A stretch of DNA of 27,119 nucleotides from Clostridia bacterium (GCA_900757905.1 CAAEPN010000108.1:1-27119); one strand, 5' to 3'; positions 1 to 7,366 are shown, counted from the stretch's first letter. Program-made: numbers and translations. Notes: generated by a model not told the origin, from the sequence alone.

Positions 1-1
1 C

Positions 2-325
2 ATCTGCGGCTCTGCCAAGGTCGAAAACATCTACGGTTCTGCCAAGGTCGAAAACATCTGCGATTCTGCCGAGGTCGAAAACATCTGCGGCTCTGCCAAG
101 GTCGAAAACATCTACGGTTCTGCCAAGGTCAAAAACATCTACGGTTCTGCCGAGGTCGAAAACATCTACGGTTCTGCCAAGGTCAAAAACATCTACGGTT
201 CTGCCAAGGTCAAATACATCTGCGATTCTGCCGAGGTCGGAAGCATCTACGGTTCTGCCGAGGTCGGATACATCTACGGTTCTGCCAAGGTCGAAAACAT
301 CTGCGATTCTGCCGAGGTCAAAACT
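2..325 (+). repeat. 12 tandem copies of a 27-bp unit
   Basis: Units begin with ATC and have near-constant bases in the TCTGCC, AGGTC and AACATC parts. They differ mainly at five places (TAC/TGC, GGT/GGC/GAT, AAG/GAG, GAA/AAA/GGA, AAC/TAC/AGC). Units are contiguous without spacers. Such similarity between neighbours implies recent expansion by slippage or unequal recombination. The array continues to the window edge, so its total copy number is unknown. Confidence 0.95.
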
Positions 326-463
326 TCCAAATATTCTATCTGGAAACATATAAAGTCAGTTTGCATAAAAGATAAAGCGGTGATTATCGACCGATACAAC
401 AATAAAATTTATCATTCCGGCGCATTTGAGACGGTTATTGCAGGAGGACAAAAAGATGAGTAA
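2..463 (+). CDS. 3' part of a 9-residue tandem-repeat (beta-solenoid-like) phage protein
   Basis: The gene enters from the left edge and has no start here; it ends at TAA 461-463. The first 324 bases are twelve uninterrupted 27-bp units encoding the 9-residue consensus I-[YC]-[GD]-S-A-[KE]-V-[EK]-N. A unique tail of about 45 residues follows, with short beta-prone segments around AVIIDRY, KIYHSGA and FETVIAGG. Regularly spaced Ile/Val/Ala with Gly-Ser turns suggests a beta-solenoid, but I do not recognise a named family and give no function. The 27-bp period leaves all three forward frames free of stops inside the repeats; this frame is preferred because it gives the regular G-S-A pattern and runs on to the recT ribosome binding site, overlapping recT by 8 bp, whereas the competing frame stops at about 375. 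The coupling places it in the recombination operon. Confidence 0.72.
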   Translation: MCGSAKVENIYGSAKVENICDSAEVENICGSAKVENIYGSAKVKNIYGSAEVENIYGSAKVKNIYGSAKVKYICDSAEVGSIYGSAEVGYIYGSAKVENICDSAEVKTSKYSIWKHIKSVCIKDKAVIIDRYNNKIYHSGAFETVIAGGQKDE

Positions 464-1388
464 AGACATTATTAAGGTACATCAAACATACATGCAAAAC
501 ATCACATTAAAGGATCGGTTTGATTCTATTTTAGGTAATAATGCGCAGAGCTTTATGGCTTCGGTATTGAATATTATTAAGTCAAGCGATGGTTTACAGC
601 AATGTACACCGCAAAGCGTATGGAATGCGGCTCTTTGTTCGGCGGCCATGCATTTACCGCTTGATACCGGTTTAGGCTATGCATACATTGTTCCATATAA
701 GGACAACAAAAACAAAGTATATAACGCTCAATTTCAAATGGGTGCAAAAGGATATAAACAGCTTGCTTTGCGCACGGGAGAGTACTTATCTATCAATTCA
801 ACGGATGTTCGCGAGGGAGAAATCAAAAAAAGGAACCGTTTAACCGGACAGATTGAATTTGCATGGATTGAAGACGATACAGCAAGACAAGCAACCCCAA
901 TTATTGGATATGTGTCATATTTTGAGCTTCGCAACGGCTATTCGTCTACTTTTTATATGAGTATGGAGGAACTCATGGAGCATGCGAAGAAATACAGCAA
1001 GCAATATCAAAAAGATTTGAAATATGGGGAAAAAACCTCTAAATGGAGTATTCCGGAAGAACGCGGCGCCATGTGTGAAAAAACCGTAAGCAAGTTAAAT
1101 CTTGCCAAAAACGGTGTTTTATCTATTGAAATGCAACGTGCTATGGAATGTGACAATTCTGTGATTGACGAAAACGGAAACCCGGATAAACAACCAATTG
1201 AGGGCGAAGGATTTGAAAAAACGGAAGCCAATGACGCTGAAAAAATGACTGCTGAGTTTTCGGATGTTTTTGAAAGTGAAGCTCATGTTTCCAATGAAGC
1301 AAGTCTTTTGCAAACAGAAGAAGCGGACAGGAGTATTCTTGAATCAAATTCGACAGGAGCTTTAGAAAATGAAACTGACGAGAGATAA
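456..1388 (+). CDS. recT: RecT-family single-strand annealing protein
   Basis: This 310-aa protein matches the RecT family through its N-terminal half: the segment with QCTPQSVWNAALCSAAMHLPLD, then LGYAYIVPY and the AQFQMGAKGYKQLALRTG block are classic RecT motifs. RecT proteins coat and anneal complementary ssDNA after exonuclease resection, driving phage recombination and concatemer formation. The C-terminal 80 residues are acidic and low in complexity, a common variable tail. The start at ATG 456 is chosen because AGGAGGA lies 8 bp upstream; a TTG at 426 would put the Shine-Dalgarno inside the gene. Its end overlaps the PD-(D/E)XK nuclease gene by 20 bp, the usual exonuclease-annealase pair. 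Confidence 0.95.
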   Translation: MSKDIIKVHQTYMQNITLKDRFDSILGNNAQSFMASVLNIIKSSDGLQQCTPQSVWNAALCSAAMHLPLDTGLGYAYIVPYKDNKNKVYNAQFQMGAKGYKQLALRTGEYLSINSTDVREGEIKKRNRLTGQIEFAWIEDDTARQATPIIGYVSYFELRNGYSSTFYMSMEELMEHAKKYSKQYQKDLKYGEKTSKWSIPEERGAMCEKTVSKLNLAKNGVLSIEMQRAMECDNSVIDENGNPDKQPIEGEGFEKTEANDAEKMTAEFSDVFESEAHVSNEASLLQTEEADRSILESNSTGALENETDER

Positions 1389-2280
1389 TTACTATACACC
1401 GGCAGCAGACACGTCTTTTATGAGCTGTTCGCAGTATCAGAGCTTTTTAGAATGTGAAGCAGAAACTATGGCACGCATACAAGGCCGTTGGAAAGGGCCA
1501 GAGGATTCGGAAGCCTTTTTGGTAGGTAATTATGTTCACTCTTATTTAGAGAGCGAAGAAGCGCACAAGCAATTTCTTAACGAACATTTTGAAGACGTAT
1601 ACAAGACTTCAATTGACAAAAAGTCGGGAGTCACTATTATAAAAGGAAAATATTCCGCTTTTGAACGTGCCGACAAAATGATTTCAACACTTGTAAACGA
1701 TGATATTATCAAGAAGTTCATCAATATGCAAGGGCAAAATGAAAAGATTATGACAGGTGAACTATTCGGTCTTCCTTGGCGTATTCGCATGGACAAGTAC
1801 ATTCCGGAAAGAAATCTGATTATCGATTATAAGACCTGTGCCGATTTTTATAAAACAGACTACAATCCCGAAACAAAAGAGCGTGTCAGTTTTATCGAGG
1901 CATATGGGTACTTAATGCGCGCTGCTGTTTATACGGCGATTGAAAAACAAAACACAGGAAAAGAAACCAACGCTCGATTTATGTTGATATGTGTTTCAAA
2001 ACAGGATATTCCGGACAAAGACCTTTTTCTTCTGAATACCGATGCGGCAGACGGAAAAGATGACCGATTCGAATATGAACTGGAACAAATTAAAAAGCAC
2101 ATGCAACGTATTTATAAGGTAAAAACCGGAATGGTAAAACCTTTGAGGTGCGGTCGATGTGAATACTGCCGGGCAACAAAAAAGTTAAAAGGCATTAAGC
2201 CGTTTTTTACACTTTCACCCGGCTTTGAGGGGGAACTTGAAGAAGATGATACAACGCAAACGCCTTTGGCGGTTTCATAA
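1369..2280 (+). CDS. PD-(D/E)XK exonuclease partner of RecT (DUF3799/YqaJ-like)
   Basis: The 303-aa product has the PD-(D/E)XK nuclease core: GNYVHSYLE (His57), then D142 in WRIRMDKY and D153-Y-K155 in LIIDYKT, followed by an EAYGYLMRAAVY helix as in YqaJ/DUF3799 and Cas4-like nucleases. It probably resects dsDNA ends 5'-3' to load RecT. Near the C-terminus C261, C264 and C267 form C-x2-C-x2-C, and C20 or C29 near the N-terminus could complete a four-Cys iron-sulfur site as in AddB/Cas4-type enzymes; that last point is inference. The start ATG has GGAG upstream, inside recT. Confidence 0.88.
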   Translation: MKLTRDNYYTPAADTSFMSCSQYQSFLECEAETMARIQGRWKGPEDSEAFLVGNYVHSYLESEEAHKQFLNEHFEDVYKTSIDKKSGVTIIKGKYSAFERADKMISTLVNDDIIKKFINMQGQNEKIMTGELFGLPWRIRMDKYIPERNLIIDYKTCADFYKTDYNPETKERVSFIEAYGYLMRAAVYTAIEKQNTGKETNARFMLICVSKQDIPDKDLFLLNTDAADGKDDRFEYELEQIKKHMQRIYKVKTGMVKPLRCGRCEYCRATKKLKGIKPFFTLSPGFEGELEEDDTTQTPLAVS

Positions 2281-2554
2281 ATATCGTGACAATGAAGATT
2301 TTTGTCCTTTGTGTTATGCTCCCGTGCGGTGGATATTTGACAGAGAAAAAGACATGTGGTGTCCTTGTGACGCAAGTCCCGCTATGTACATTACAGACAA
2401 GAACGGTACACAAGTTGATATATACAGCCGCTGGCGAAAACCGATAAAAGCTGTATTATACAACTCTTGGGATAAGCGCTTTACGACGGACAAGGTAAAA
2501 TATGGATATGTGCCGCATGTTTATACTTGTGAGGTATTGACGAATGAAAACTAA
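2246..2554 (+). CDS. Small zinc-ribbon-like phage protein, function unknown
   Basis: The product is 102 aa and basic at its N-terminus (MIQRKRLWRFHKYR). It contains C20-P-L-C23 and C39-P-C41, a pattern suggesting a zinc-binding knuckle of four or more ligands, with an aromatic-rich second half (WDKR, YGYVPHVYTC). I do not recognise a named family. ATG 2246 is preferred over an upstream TTG because GAGGGGG lies 5' of it. It overlaps the nuclease gene by 35 bp and the HNH gene by 11 bp, so it is translated as part of the recombination operon. Confidence 0.7.
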   Translation: MIQRKRLWRFHKYRDNEDFCPLCYAPVRWIFDREKDMWCPCDASPAMYITDKNGTQVDIYSRWRKPIKAVLYNSWDKRFTTDKVKYGYVPHVYTCEVLTNEN

Positions 2555-3194
2555 TGTTCTTTCTTGTACGGTCATCGGCTACGACGGACACATATTAACG
2601 CTACGGGCTGTGTGCGACGACATCGATTACATTGTAGATCACCAGATAAAGACCGGGACCGTAACGCTTGACGACGGTTTACACATATCCGGCAAGCAGA
2701 TGAGGGCGATTCATGCGACGTTTCGCGACATTGCGGAATTTACCGGGAATCCGGACGAGCTTACCAAGACAAGCTTAAAGCTGATGTACGCTAAAGACAA
2801 AGGACTTGACTATTTCAGCTTTGCGGATCTTACGATGTCGGCGGCCGGTGAGTTCTTGGACTGGCTGCTTGCGTGGTGCGTGGAGAATGATATACCGCTT
2901 TCGGAAAAGATTTCGGCACGGTGTGACGATATCCGGCGAATCATGTATGCGTGTCTTTTACACAAACGGTGCGCCATTTGCGGCGCACCGGCAGAGCTTC
3001 ACCATGTGGACGCAATCGGCATGGGCGGTGACCGGAACGAGGTGCACCACGGCGGACGGCTTGCGATGAGCCTATGCCGGGCACACCACACCGAAGCGCA
3101 CACGATAAGCTTTCCGGAATTCTGTAAGAAATACCGTGTTGAGCCGGTAAGGATTGACCGGCGGATCGCGAAGCAATACAAATTATTATATTAA
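2544..3194 (+). CDS. Putative HNH nuclease of recombination module
   Basis: This 216-aa protein resembles the phage 'putative HNHc nuclease' family found next to ssb and recT in Firmicutes phages. The C-terminal domain carries the HNH signature: C143-x2-C146, H153-H154, the loop with N165 and H168-H169, then C178-x2-H181-H182 and H186. The N-terminal half (VIGYDGHILTL, HISGKQMRAIHATFRDIAEFTG) is the conserved accessory domain of this family. It probably cuts branched or damaged DNA during recombination or replication. It overlaps the preceding gene by 11 bp and lies 17 bp before ssb. Confidence 0.85.
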   Translation: MKTNVLSCTVIGYDGHILTLRAVCDDIDYIVDHQIKTGTVTLDDGLHISGKQMRAIHATFRDIAEFTGNPDELTKTSLKLMYAKDKGLDYFSFADLTMSAAGEFLDWLLAWCVENDIPLSEKISARCDDIRRIMYACLLHKRCAICGAPAELHHVDAIGMGGDRNEVHHGGRLAMSLCRAHHTEAHTISFPEFCKKYRVEPVRIDRRIAKQYKLLY

Positions 3195-3211
3195 AAAAGG
3201 AGTTTACGACA

Positions 3212-3724
3212 ATGGCAGGATACAGCTTCAACAAAGTAATTTTGATTGGCAACTTAACGGCAGACCCGGAGTTAAAGACAACGCAGACCGGGATTCCGGT
3301 AACGTCCTTCCGCATTGCGGTCGGCCGCAGATATGCAAAGGACACGGACGATGTACAAGCGGATTTTATTGACATTGTCTGCTGGCGAAAATCAGCGGAG
3401 TTCGTGGCGCAGTATTTTACCAAAGGCAAAAAGATTCTTATCGAGGGACAGTTACAGACGCGCTCCTATTTGGCAAACGACGGATCAAAACGGCACGTTA
3501 CCGAGGTGGTAGCCGACAATGTGTCTTTTGTAGAAAGTGCCGGAAGCAGCGGGCAAAGCGTATACACGCCGCAGAACGCCCCACAGGATGGCTATGCGCC
3601 GCATGGAGGTGTTCCCTATACCGGAACGCAAAACGCGCCGCAGGCGGCAAGACAGGCGCAAATGCCTATGTCCTCAGAAGAAAACTTTTACGAGGTTGGC
3701 ACGGATGAGGATCTTCCATTTTGA
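3212..3724 (+). CDS. ssb: Single-stranded DNA-binding protein
   Basis: The 170-aa product is a standard bacterial-type SSB. The OB fold spans residues 1-105 (NKVILIGNLTADPELK, TSFRIAVGR, FIDIVCWRKSAEFVAQYFTKGKKILIEGQL, RSYLANDGSKRHVTEVVADNVSFV). A Gly/Gln/Pro-rich linker follows, and the C-terminus ends in the acidic tip DEDLPF, which docks partner proteins. It protects ssDNA at the phage replication fork and in RecT recombination. A strong AAAGGAG site precedes the ATG. Confidence 0.97.
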   Translation: MAGYSFNKVILIGNLTADPELKTTQTGIPVTSFRIAVGRRYAKDTDDVQADFIDIVCWRKSAEFVAQYFTKGKKILIEGQLQTRSYLANDGSKRHVTEVVADNVSFVESAGSSGQSVYTPQNAPQDGYAPHGGVPYTGTQNAPQAARQAQMPMSSEENFYEVGTDEDLPF

Positions 3725-3734
3725 GGTGGGTTAA

Positions 3735-4949
3735 ATGGCAAACAAAAGCACATTCATAAAGCTTGACAGAAACATACTTCGGTGGATGTGGTACAACAAC
3801 GGGAATGTATTTCGGGTATTCGTTCATTTGCTTTTAATTGCCGGAGTGGAAACGCGTGTCGTCGGTACTCACCTTTTGGCAAGAGGTGACGTGCTTACCA
3901 GCTTGGAGAGCATGCAACAGCGTCTTAACATGAGCAAACAAGAGCTGCGGACGGCTTTATCTACTCTGAAAAAAACGGGTGAAATAACGCAGTTCAAAGT
4001 CGGTCGGAATGTTGTTTATCACGTAGAGAATTACGACTACTATCAAGGACGGTCAACTCAGAAGAAGCAAGACGAGCTAACACGAAATCAACACGAACTT
4101 AACACGAATCCAACACAATCATCAACACAATTTTCAGAGCCTGAAAATGTAGGTGTTGACAGGGTTTCCGAGAATTCTGCGAATGGCGAACTAACACAAT
4201 TATCAACACCAAATCAACACGAATCTAACACGAATCTAACACCAGTCAAGAAAGAAGAAATAAGAAATAAGAATATATATAATATATATACACACTCGCC
4301 CTGCGCGCGTGCGCGCGAGGCAAGCGGTAATGTCAAGGACACCCACGAAAATATTCCGCAGGATTTGCCGGGATATGGCCGTTACGGCAATGTGCGTCTG
4401 ACTCCGGACGAGTACAGCGAGCTTTGCGGCGAGTTTGGCGAGGATGTGGCAAACGGTGCAATTGACATTCTCGACGGGCACATCAAAAAGCGCGGTGCGG
4501 CGTTCAAATCCGAATGCCACGCGGTGGACATACGCGAATGGTGTGTGAGCAAATACCAGCGTTTACAGGCAGAAAAAGCGGCACTCGAAAAAATAACGCC
4601 GCAAAAGTATCCGTTAAACGGTGGCGGCGCCTACATCCGGATGGTTACACGTGTGACAGGTGTGGAGCGTGCATTGACACGTCCGGAACTTGCGTGCGTT
4701 GACCGTTGGGAAGCAGACGGAATCTCCGAGGATCTATTGACGCTTGCTTACGAAAAAACGGTTGCCAAGATAAACAAGCCGCAGTTTACTTACATGGACA
4801 AGATGTTGGCCGGGTGGCAGGAAAAGGGTTTAAGCACGTCGGGCGAGGTTGACGCATATTTCAAGAACCCGGAAAACCGGTTACTTGGCGGCGCGGCGTC
4901 TGACGGGCGGCTTGATTTTGAACTTGACGAAATTTTTGAAAAGCCGTAA
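3735..4949 (+). CDS. Phage replisome organizer, DnaD-like replication initiator
   Basis: The 404-aa protein has three parts. Residues 1-100 form a winged-helix replisome-organizer domain (FIKLDRNILRWMW, FVHLLLIAGVE, RGDVLTSLESMQQRLNMSKQELRTALSTLKKTGEI). Residues about 105-200 are an Asn/Thr/Gln-rich linker encoded by the iteron clusters. The C-terminal half is DnaD-like: LTPDEYSELCGEFG, IKKRG, DIREWC, then ISEDLLTLAYEKTVAKINKPQFTYMDKMLAGW. Such proteins bind the origin lying within their own gene and recruit the helicase loader and helicase. No helicase or loader is seen in this window, so the phage probably uses the host's or one encoded elsewhere. Confidence 0.88.
   Translation: MANKSTFIKLDRNILRWMWYNNGNVFRVFVHLLLIAGVETRVVGTHLLARGDVLTSLESMQQRLNMSKQELRTALSTLKKTGEITQFKVGRNVVYHVENYDYYQGRSTQKKQDELTRNQHELNTNPTQSSTQFSEPENVGVDRVSENSANGELTQLSTPNQHESNTNLTPVKKEEIRNKNIYNIYTHSPCARAREASGNVKDTHENIPQDLPGYGRYGNVRLTPDEYSELCGEFGEDVANGAIDILDGHIKKRGAAFKSECHAVDIREWCVSKYQRLQAEKAALEKITPQKYPLNGGGAYIRMVTRVTGVERALTRPELACVDRWEADGISEDLLTLAYEKTVAKINKPQFTYMDKMLAGWQEKGLSTSGEVDAYFKNPENRLLGGAASDGRLDFELDEIFEKP
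4078..4245 (+). repeat. Two clusters of five AACAC iterons inside the initiator gene
   Basis: Cores AACAC begin at 4079, 4090, 4101, 4112 and 4124, then at 4193, 4205, 4216, 4227 and 4238. The unit is about YYAACACRAAT; spacings are 11,11,11,12 and 12,11,11,11 bp, so the copies lie on one face of the helix. One inverted copy (GTGTTGA, 4153-4159) sits between the clusters. The encoded peptide is low-complexity linker, consistent with selection acting on the DNA. Confidence 0.85.
4078..4316. other. Putative phage replication origin
   Basis: Ten phased iterons are followed by a tract of almost pure A/T with one G per several bases (about 4255-4291, with TATATAATATATATA at its end), which could serve as the unwinding element. 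A GC-only inverted repeat, GCGCGC-GT-GCGCGC (4303-4316), comes next. Iterons plus AT-rich element inside the initiator gene is the layout known for lambda O and for several Gram-positive phage replisome organizers. Origin function is inferred from layout only. Confidence 0.7.
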
Positions 4950-4967
4950 GGCGGAAAGGAAAAAGAC

Positions 4968-5255
4968 ATGACGAGTTATCCATACAGCGACCCTTTTGAC
5001 CGGTTTGCGGACTGCCGGTATAGGGAGTGTGAGCCGGAGCTCACACACACAATTTGTCCGCTTTGCAGTGAGCGCATTGCCGTGGATGAGGAAATTGTCA
5101 CGGTGGACGGCGGCAATGTGACGTATCACAGGGAATGCTTTGAGAGCGACCCGTGGGAGGTATTGGAGCCGCTCGGGGTTGAGCTTGGCACGATGCCGGA
5201 GGAAATGCCGGAGGATGAGGAGTTTTACAATGCAATTACAGAGTTTTGCGATTGA
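4968..5255 (+). CDS. Small acidic protein with a C-x2-C / H-x2-C zinc-binding motif
   Basis: The 95-aa product has C30-P-L-C33 and H54-R-E-C57, a spacing that suggests one treble-clef or LIM-like zinc finger, followed by a strongly acidic C-terminal tail (Glu/Asp-rich from residue 58). The pattern C-P-L-C ... Y-H-R-E-C-F is typical of small phage zinc-finger proteins, but the function is unknown. GGAAAGGAA precedes the ATG. The gene is followed with a 26-bp overlap by the methyltransferase gene. Confidence 0.75.
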   Translation: MTSYPYSDPFDRFADCRYRECEPELTHTICPLCSERIAVDEEIVTVDGGNVTYHRECFESDPWEVLEPLGVELGTMPEEMPEDEEFYNAITEFCD

Positions 5256-5844
5256 GCAGACACCGTTTCCAAACAAAAAATACAGCGTTATATACGCAGA
5301 TCCTCCTTGGGAATATCGGCAGGGCGGCAGAGGTGCCGCCAAGAACCATTACAACACAATGAACACCGAGACGTTATGCAAAATGCCTGTGCGTGATATA
5401 TCAACCGACGATGCGGTTATCTTTATGTGGGCGACTTTCCCGAATTTTCCGGAGGCATTAAAAGTGATGGCGGCCTGGAGCTTTACCTACAAAACGGCAG
5501 CGTTTGTGTGGGTGAAACAAAACAAAAAGGCACCCACCTTGTTTATGGGTGGTGGATCCTACACCAGGGCAAACGCGGAGGTTTGCTTGCTCGGCGTAAG
5601 TAAGAACACAAAGGCAAAATCGGTTGTAGTGTCGCGAAGTGTACGGCAAATTATCGTTTCCCCTGTGCGCGAACATTCTCAAAAACCGGCAGAAACGCGG
5701 CGTCGAATACAAGAACTTATTGGCACGAATCACTCTTTCATAGAGCTTTTTGCAAGAAATACAACACCTGGCTGGGACGCATGGGGCGACGAAGTGAACA
5801 AATTCGAGGGGGATGGATATGCAGACGCGGAATTTTACGATTGA
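5230..5844 (+). CDS. MT-A70 family DNA N6-adenine methyltransferase
   Basis: This 204-aa enzyme carries the DPPW catalytic motif at residues 24-27 (YSVIYADPPWEY) and the MT-A70 features that follow: FMWATFPNFPEALKVM, FVWVKQNK, GGGSYTRANAEVCLLGVSK, and the C-terminal HSQKPAETRRRIQELIG ... IELFARNTTPGWDAWGDE. It should transfer a methyl group from S-adenosylmethionine to adenine N6 in DNA. No cognate restriction gene is nearby, so it is an orphan enzyme, possibly protecting phage DNA or marking it. ATG 5230 is chosen because GAGGAG lies just upstream and the motif order fits; the frame is open further upstream only as a basic shadow of the previous gene. Confidence 0.93.
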   Translation: MQLQSFAIEQTPFPNKKYSVIYADPPWEYRQGGRGAAKNHYNTMNTETLCKMPVRDISTDDAVIFMWATFPNFPEALKVMAAWSFTYKTAAFVWVKQNKKAPTLFMGGGSYTRANAEVCLLGVSKNTKAKSVVVSRSVRQIIVSPVREHSQKPAETRRRIQELIGTNHSFIELFARNTTPGWDAWGDEVNKFEGDGYADAEFYD

Positions 5845-6250
5845 ACAGCGTTTACCGGGGTTAAACGAGTACATACACGCGGTAAACATCAACCGCTACA
5901 AGGGCAATGCGCTCAAGCGCGAGACGCAGGACGCGATCGGCTGGGCGATAAAGGCGGCGCACTTAGAGCCGGTAACGGAATACCCGGTAACTATTTTCTT
6001 TGAGTGGCACGAAAAATCAAAGCGTTGCGACCTTGACAACATTGCGAGCGCCAAAAAGTTTATTCTTGACGCGTTGCAGGAATGCGGGATACTGGAGGGC
6101 GACGGGCAAAAACAAATCGCCGGGTTTGCTGACGGCTTTGTTATTGGCGACACGTGGGACGGGTGTGTTGTGATTCTATCTTTTGCTGAAACCGAGGAAT
6201 CCTCGGAAACTGTCAGACAGAAAGGGCGTGACAAAGATGTCGGATTGTGA
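5819..6250 (+). CDS. rusA: RusA-family Holliday junction resolvase
   Basis: The 143-aa protein matches RusA: an N-terminal strand with LPGLNEYI, a basic helix, then VTIFFEWHEKSKRCDLDNIASAKKFILDAL and ILEGDGQKQIAGF. Acidic residues D71, D73 and D95 correspond to the metal-binding catalytic aspartates. It resolves four-way junctions made during RecT recombination and replication. Two ATGs six bases apart (5813 and 5819) are possible; GAGGGGG abuts the first but lies 6 bp before the second, so 5819 is preferred. Confidence 0.93.
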   Translation: MQTRNFTIEQRLPGLNEYIHAVNINRYKGNALKRETQDAIGWAIKAAHLEPVTEYPVTIFFEWHEKSKRCDLDNIASAKKFILDALQECGILEGDGQKQIAGFADGFVIGDTWDGCVVILSFAETEESSETVRQKGRDKDVGL

Positions 6251-6425
6251 GAGGTGCAGACACCAGGGGCGATGTATCACTGAGACAAAAACGTCGGCAA
6301 ACGGCGGCGAATGCAAGCTATTTACACCGTCCGGGCGAAAGTCTGATGAAAGCAATTTTGATTTGCCGGTAAAGGTTGCTTTGACCTTTGCGGACGGCAA
6401 GATCGTCACGTATCGGAGGGGATGA
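6237..6425 (+). CDS. Tiny Cys-rich protein (C-x2-C-x5-C)
   Basis: The 62-aa product starts with MSDCERCRHQGRC and has a further Cys in GGECKLF, giving four Cys in the first 30 residues and thus a plausible zinc knuckle. The second half (VKVALTFADGKIVTYRR) reads as two beta strands. It overlaps rusA by 14 bp. ATG 6237 is favoured, with AAAGGG 10 bp upstream. No named family is recognised. Its opening resembles the other C-x2-C miniproteins at 6966, 7768 and 8536. Confidence 0.65.
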   Translation: MSDCERCRHQGRCITETKTSANGGECKLFTPSGRKSDESNFDLPVKVALTFADGKIVTYRRG

Positions 6426-6426
6426 C

Positions 6427-6630
6427 GTGACAAAGCAAGAATACGAGCGTTACAAAGCAGAGCAAGAATTCTTCAAATGTAAGTTTTGCGGAAAATTGAT
6501 AAAAGTCGGATACAACCTTGATGGTCTAAAACTTTTGACAACAAGCTGCATTGACAGACAATGTGCCGGATACAAAAAATATCTTACGACAATTTGCCGG
6601 AAAAAGTCGAAAAATGGAATCGGTGGGTGA
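6427..6630 (+). CDS. Small zinc-ribbon protein, unknown function
   Basis: The 67-aa product begins at GTG 6427, one base after the previous stop; GGAGGGG ends 4-5 bp upstream and no in-frame ATG fits. It contains C-K-F-C near residue 18-21 and a later pair, SCIDRQC, spaced like a four-Cys zinc ribbon, in an otherwise Lys-rich protein. Function unknown. Confidence 0.65.
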   Translation: MTKQEYERYKAEQEFFKCKFCGKLIKVGYNLDGLKLLTTSCIDRQCAGYKKYLTTICRKKSKNGIGG

Positions 6631-6707
6631 AAACTGCATATGAGTCTCCACTGTGGAAATTTATAAAAGGTCAAAGAAAATTGACGGAGGAAAAGGAAAA
6701 TGGATAA
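6627..6707 (+). CDS. Possible 26-residue peptide
   Basis: A GTG at 6627 overlaps the stop of the previous gene and opens a 26-codon frame (contains YESPLWKFIKG) closing inside the start of the HTH gene. GGTGGG lies very close upstream. It fills an otherwise empty 69-bp gap in a tightly packed region, which is the main reason to list it. It could equally be noncoding. Confidence 0.25.
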   Translation: MKTAYESPLWKFIKGQRKLTEEKENG

Positions 6708-6969
6708 CAAACAGGTATTTGCACAAAACTTAAAGGCTTTACGCAAAAAAACGGGAATATCGCAACGAACTTTGGCAAAAAAGCTTGGCATACAGCCGAC
6801 AGACGTTTCTGCTTATGAGCGCGGTGTAAAACTGCCGACGACGGTTGAAAAGCTTATCAAGATAGCGGACTTTTTTGACGTGCCGGCGGATAAGCTGTTT
6901 GGACGGGAGTCGGACGTGTATCAGCTATGGTTAGAGGACAAGCTGAAGAAAATGGGGGCGGAAAGATGA
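6700..6969 (+). CDS. Cro/CI-type (XRE) helix-turn-helix regulator
   Basis: The 89-aa protein is a single HTH_XRE domain: FAQNLKALRKKTGISQRTLAKKLGIQPTDVSAYERGVKLPTTVEKLIKIADFFDVPADKLFG contains the five-helix pattern with recognition helix around residues 30-42. A short charged tail follows and there is no peptidase or dimerisation domain, so it is Cro-like in size. It probably represses or times early phage genes. Its targets are not evident. GGAGGAAAAGG precedes the ATG. Confidence 0.92.
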   Translation: MDNKQVFAQNLKALRKKTGISQRTLAKKLGIQPTDVSAYERGVKLPTTVEKLIKIADFFDVPADKLFGRESDVYQLWLEDKLKKMGAER

Positions 6970-7349
6970 CATGTAAAGACTGTTTGCACTTGCACGTATG
7001 CAAAAATCTGTTAGAGACGCTGCAAATCGTCATAGACGAAAATTCCGAAAACAGAGAAAAGCATTGCAAGACATTCGAAAATCGGGAAGAGTATGTTAAT
7101 TTACCGGTGTTTCCAACCATAAAAATGCTTGACAAGCAAATGCCGAAAAAGCCAATTCAAAAAAACAATGGCGATATCCATGGTTTATTGCTTTACACTT
7201 TATTCTGTCCGTCATGCAAAAAGCAGATTGGATTAGAAGCCGGCGGAGATTTGACAGTTGTAGAAACAGGGGAAAAAATTGGTTTCAAAAAAACACCGAA
7301 ATTTTGTAACCATTGTGGACAAGGAATTGATTGGAGTGATTACGAATGA
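6966..7349 (+). CDS. Cys-rich zinc-ribbon phage protein, unknown function
   Basis: The 127-aa product opens with MTCKDCLHLHVCKN (C3-x2-C6-x5-C12), has a polar middle, and ends with two further pairs, FCPSCKKQIG and FCNHCGQGIDW, a typical C-x2-C ... C-x2-C zinc ribbon. ATG 6966 overlaps the HTH gene by 4 bp with GGGGGCGGAAAG before it. No catalytic residues are seen. Proteins of this kind are common in Clostridia phages between replication and packaging genes. Confidence 0.75.
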   Translation: MTCKDCLHLHVCKNLLETLQIVIDENSENREKHCKTFENREEYVNLPVFPTIKMLDKQMPKKPIQKNNGDIHGLLLYTLFCPSCKKQIGLEAGGDLTVVETGEKIGFKKTPKFCNHCGQGIDWSDYE

Positions 7350-7366
7350 TTACAGGAGGAAGAACA

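Noticed and set aside
1..325. CRISPR-like array
   Set aside because: Repeats are contiguous 27-bp units without spacers, in frame and coding.
2941..3429. 162-aa open frame on the minus strand
   Set aside because: It is antisense to the HNH and ssb genes, both clearly coding, and shows no recognisable domain.
6627..6700. Divergent early promoter in the gap before the HTH gene
   Set aside because: No -35/-10 pair at proper spacing; the genes on both sides run in the same direction.
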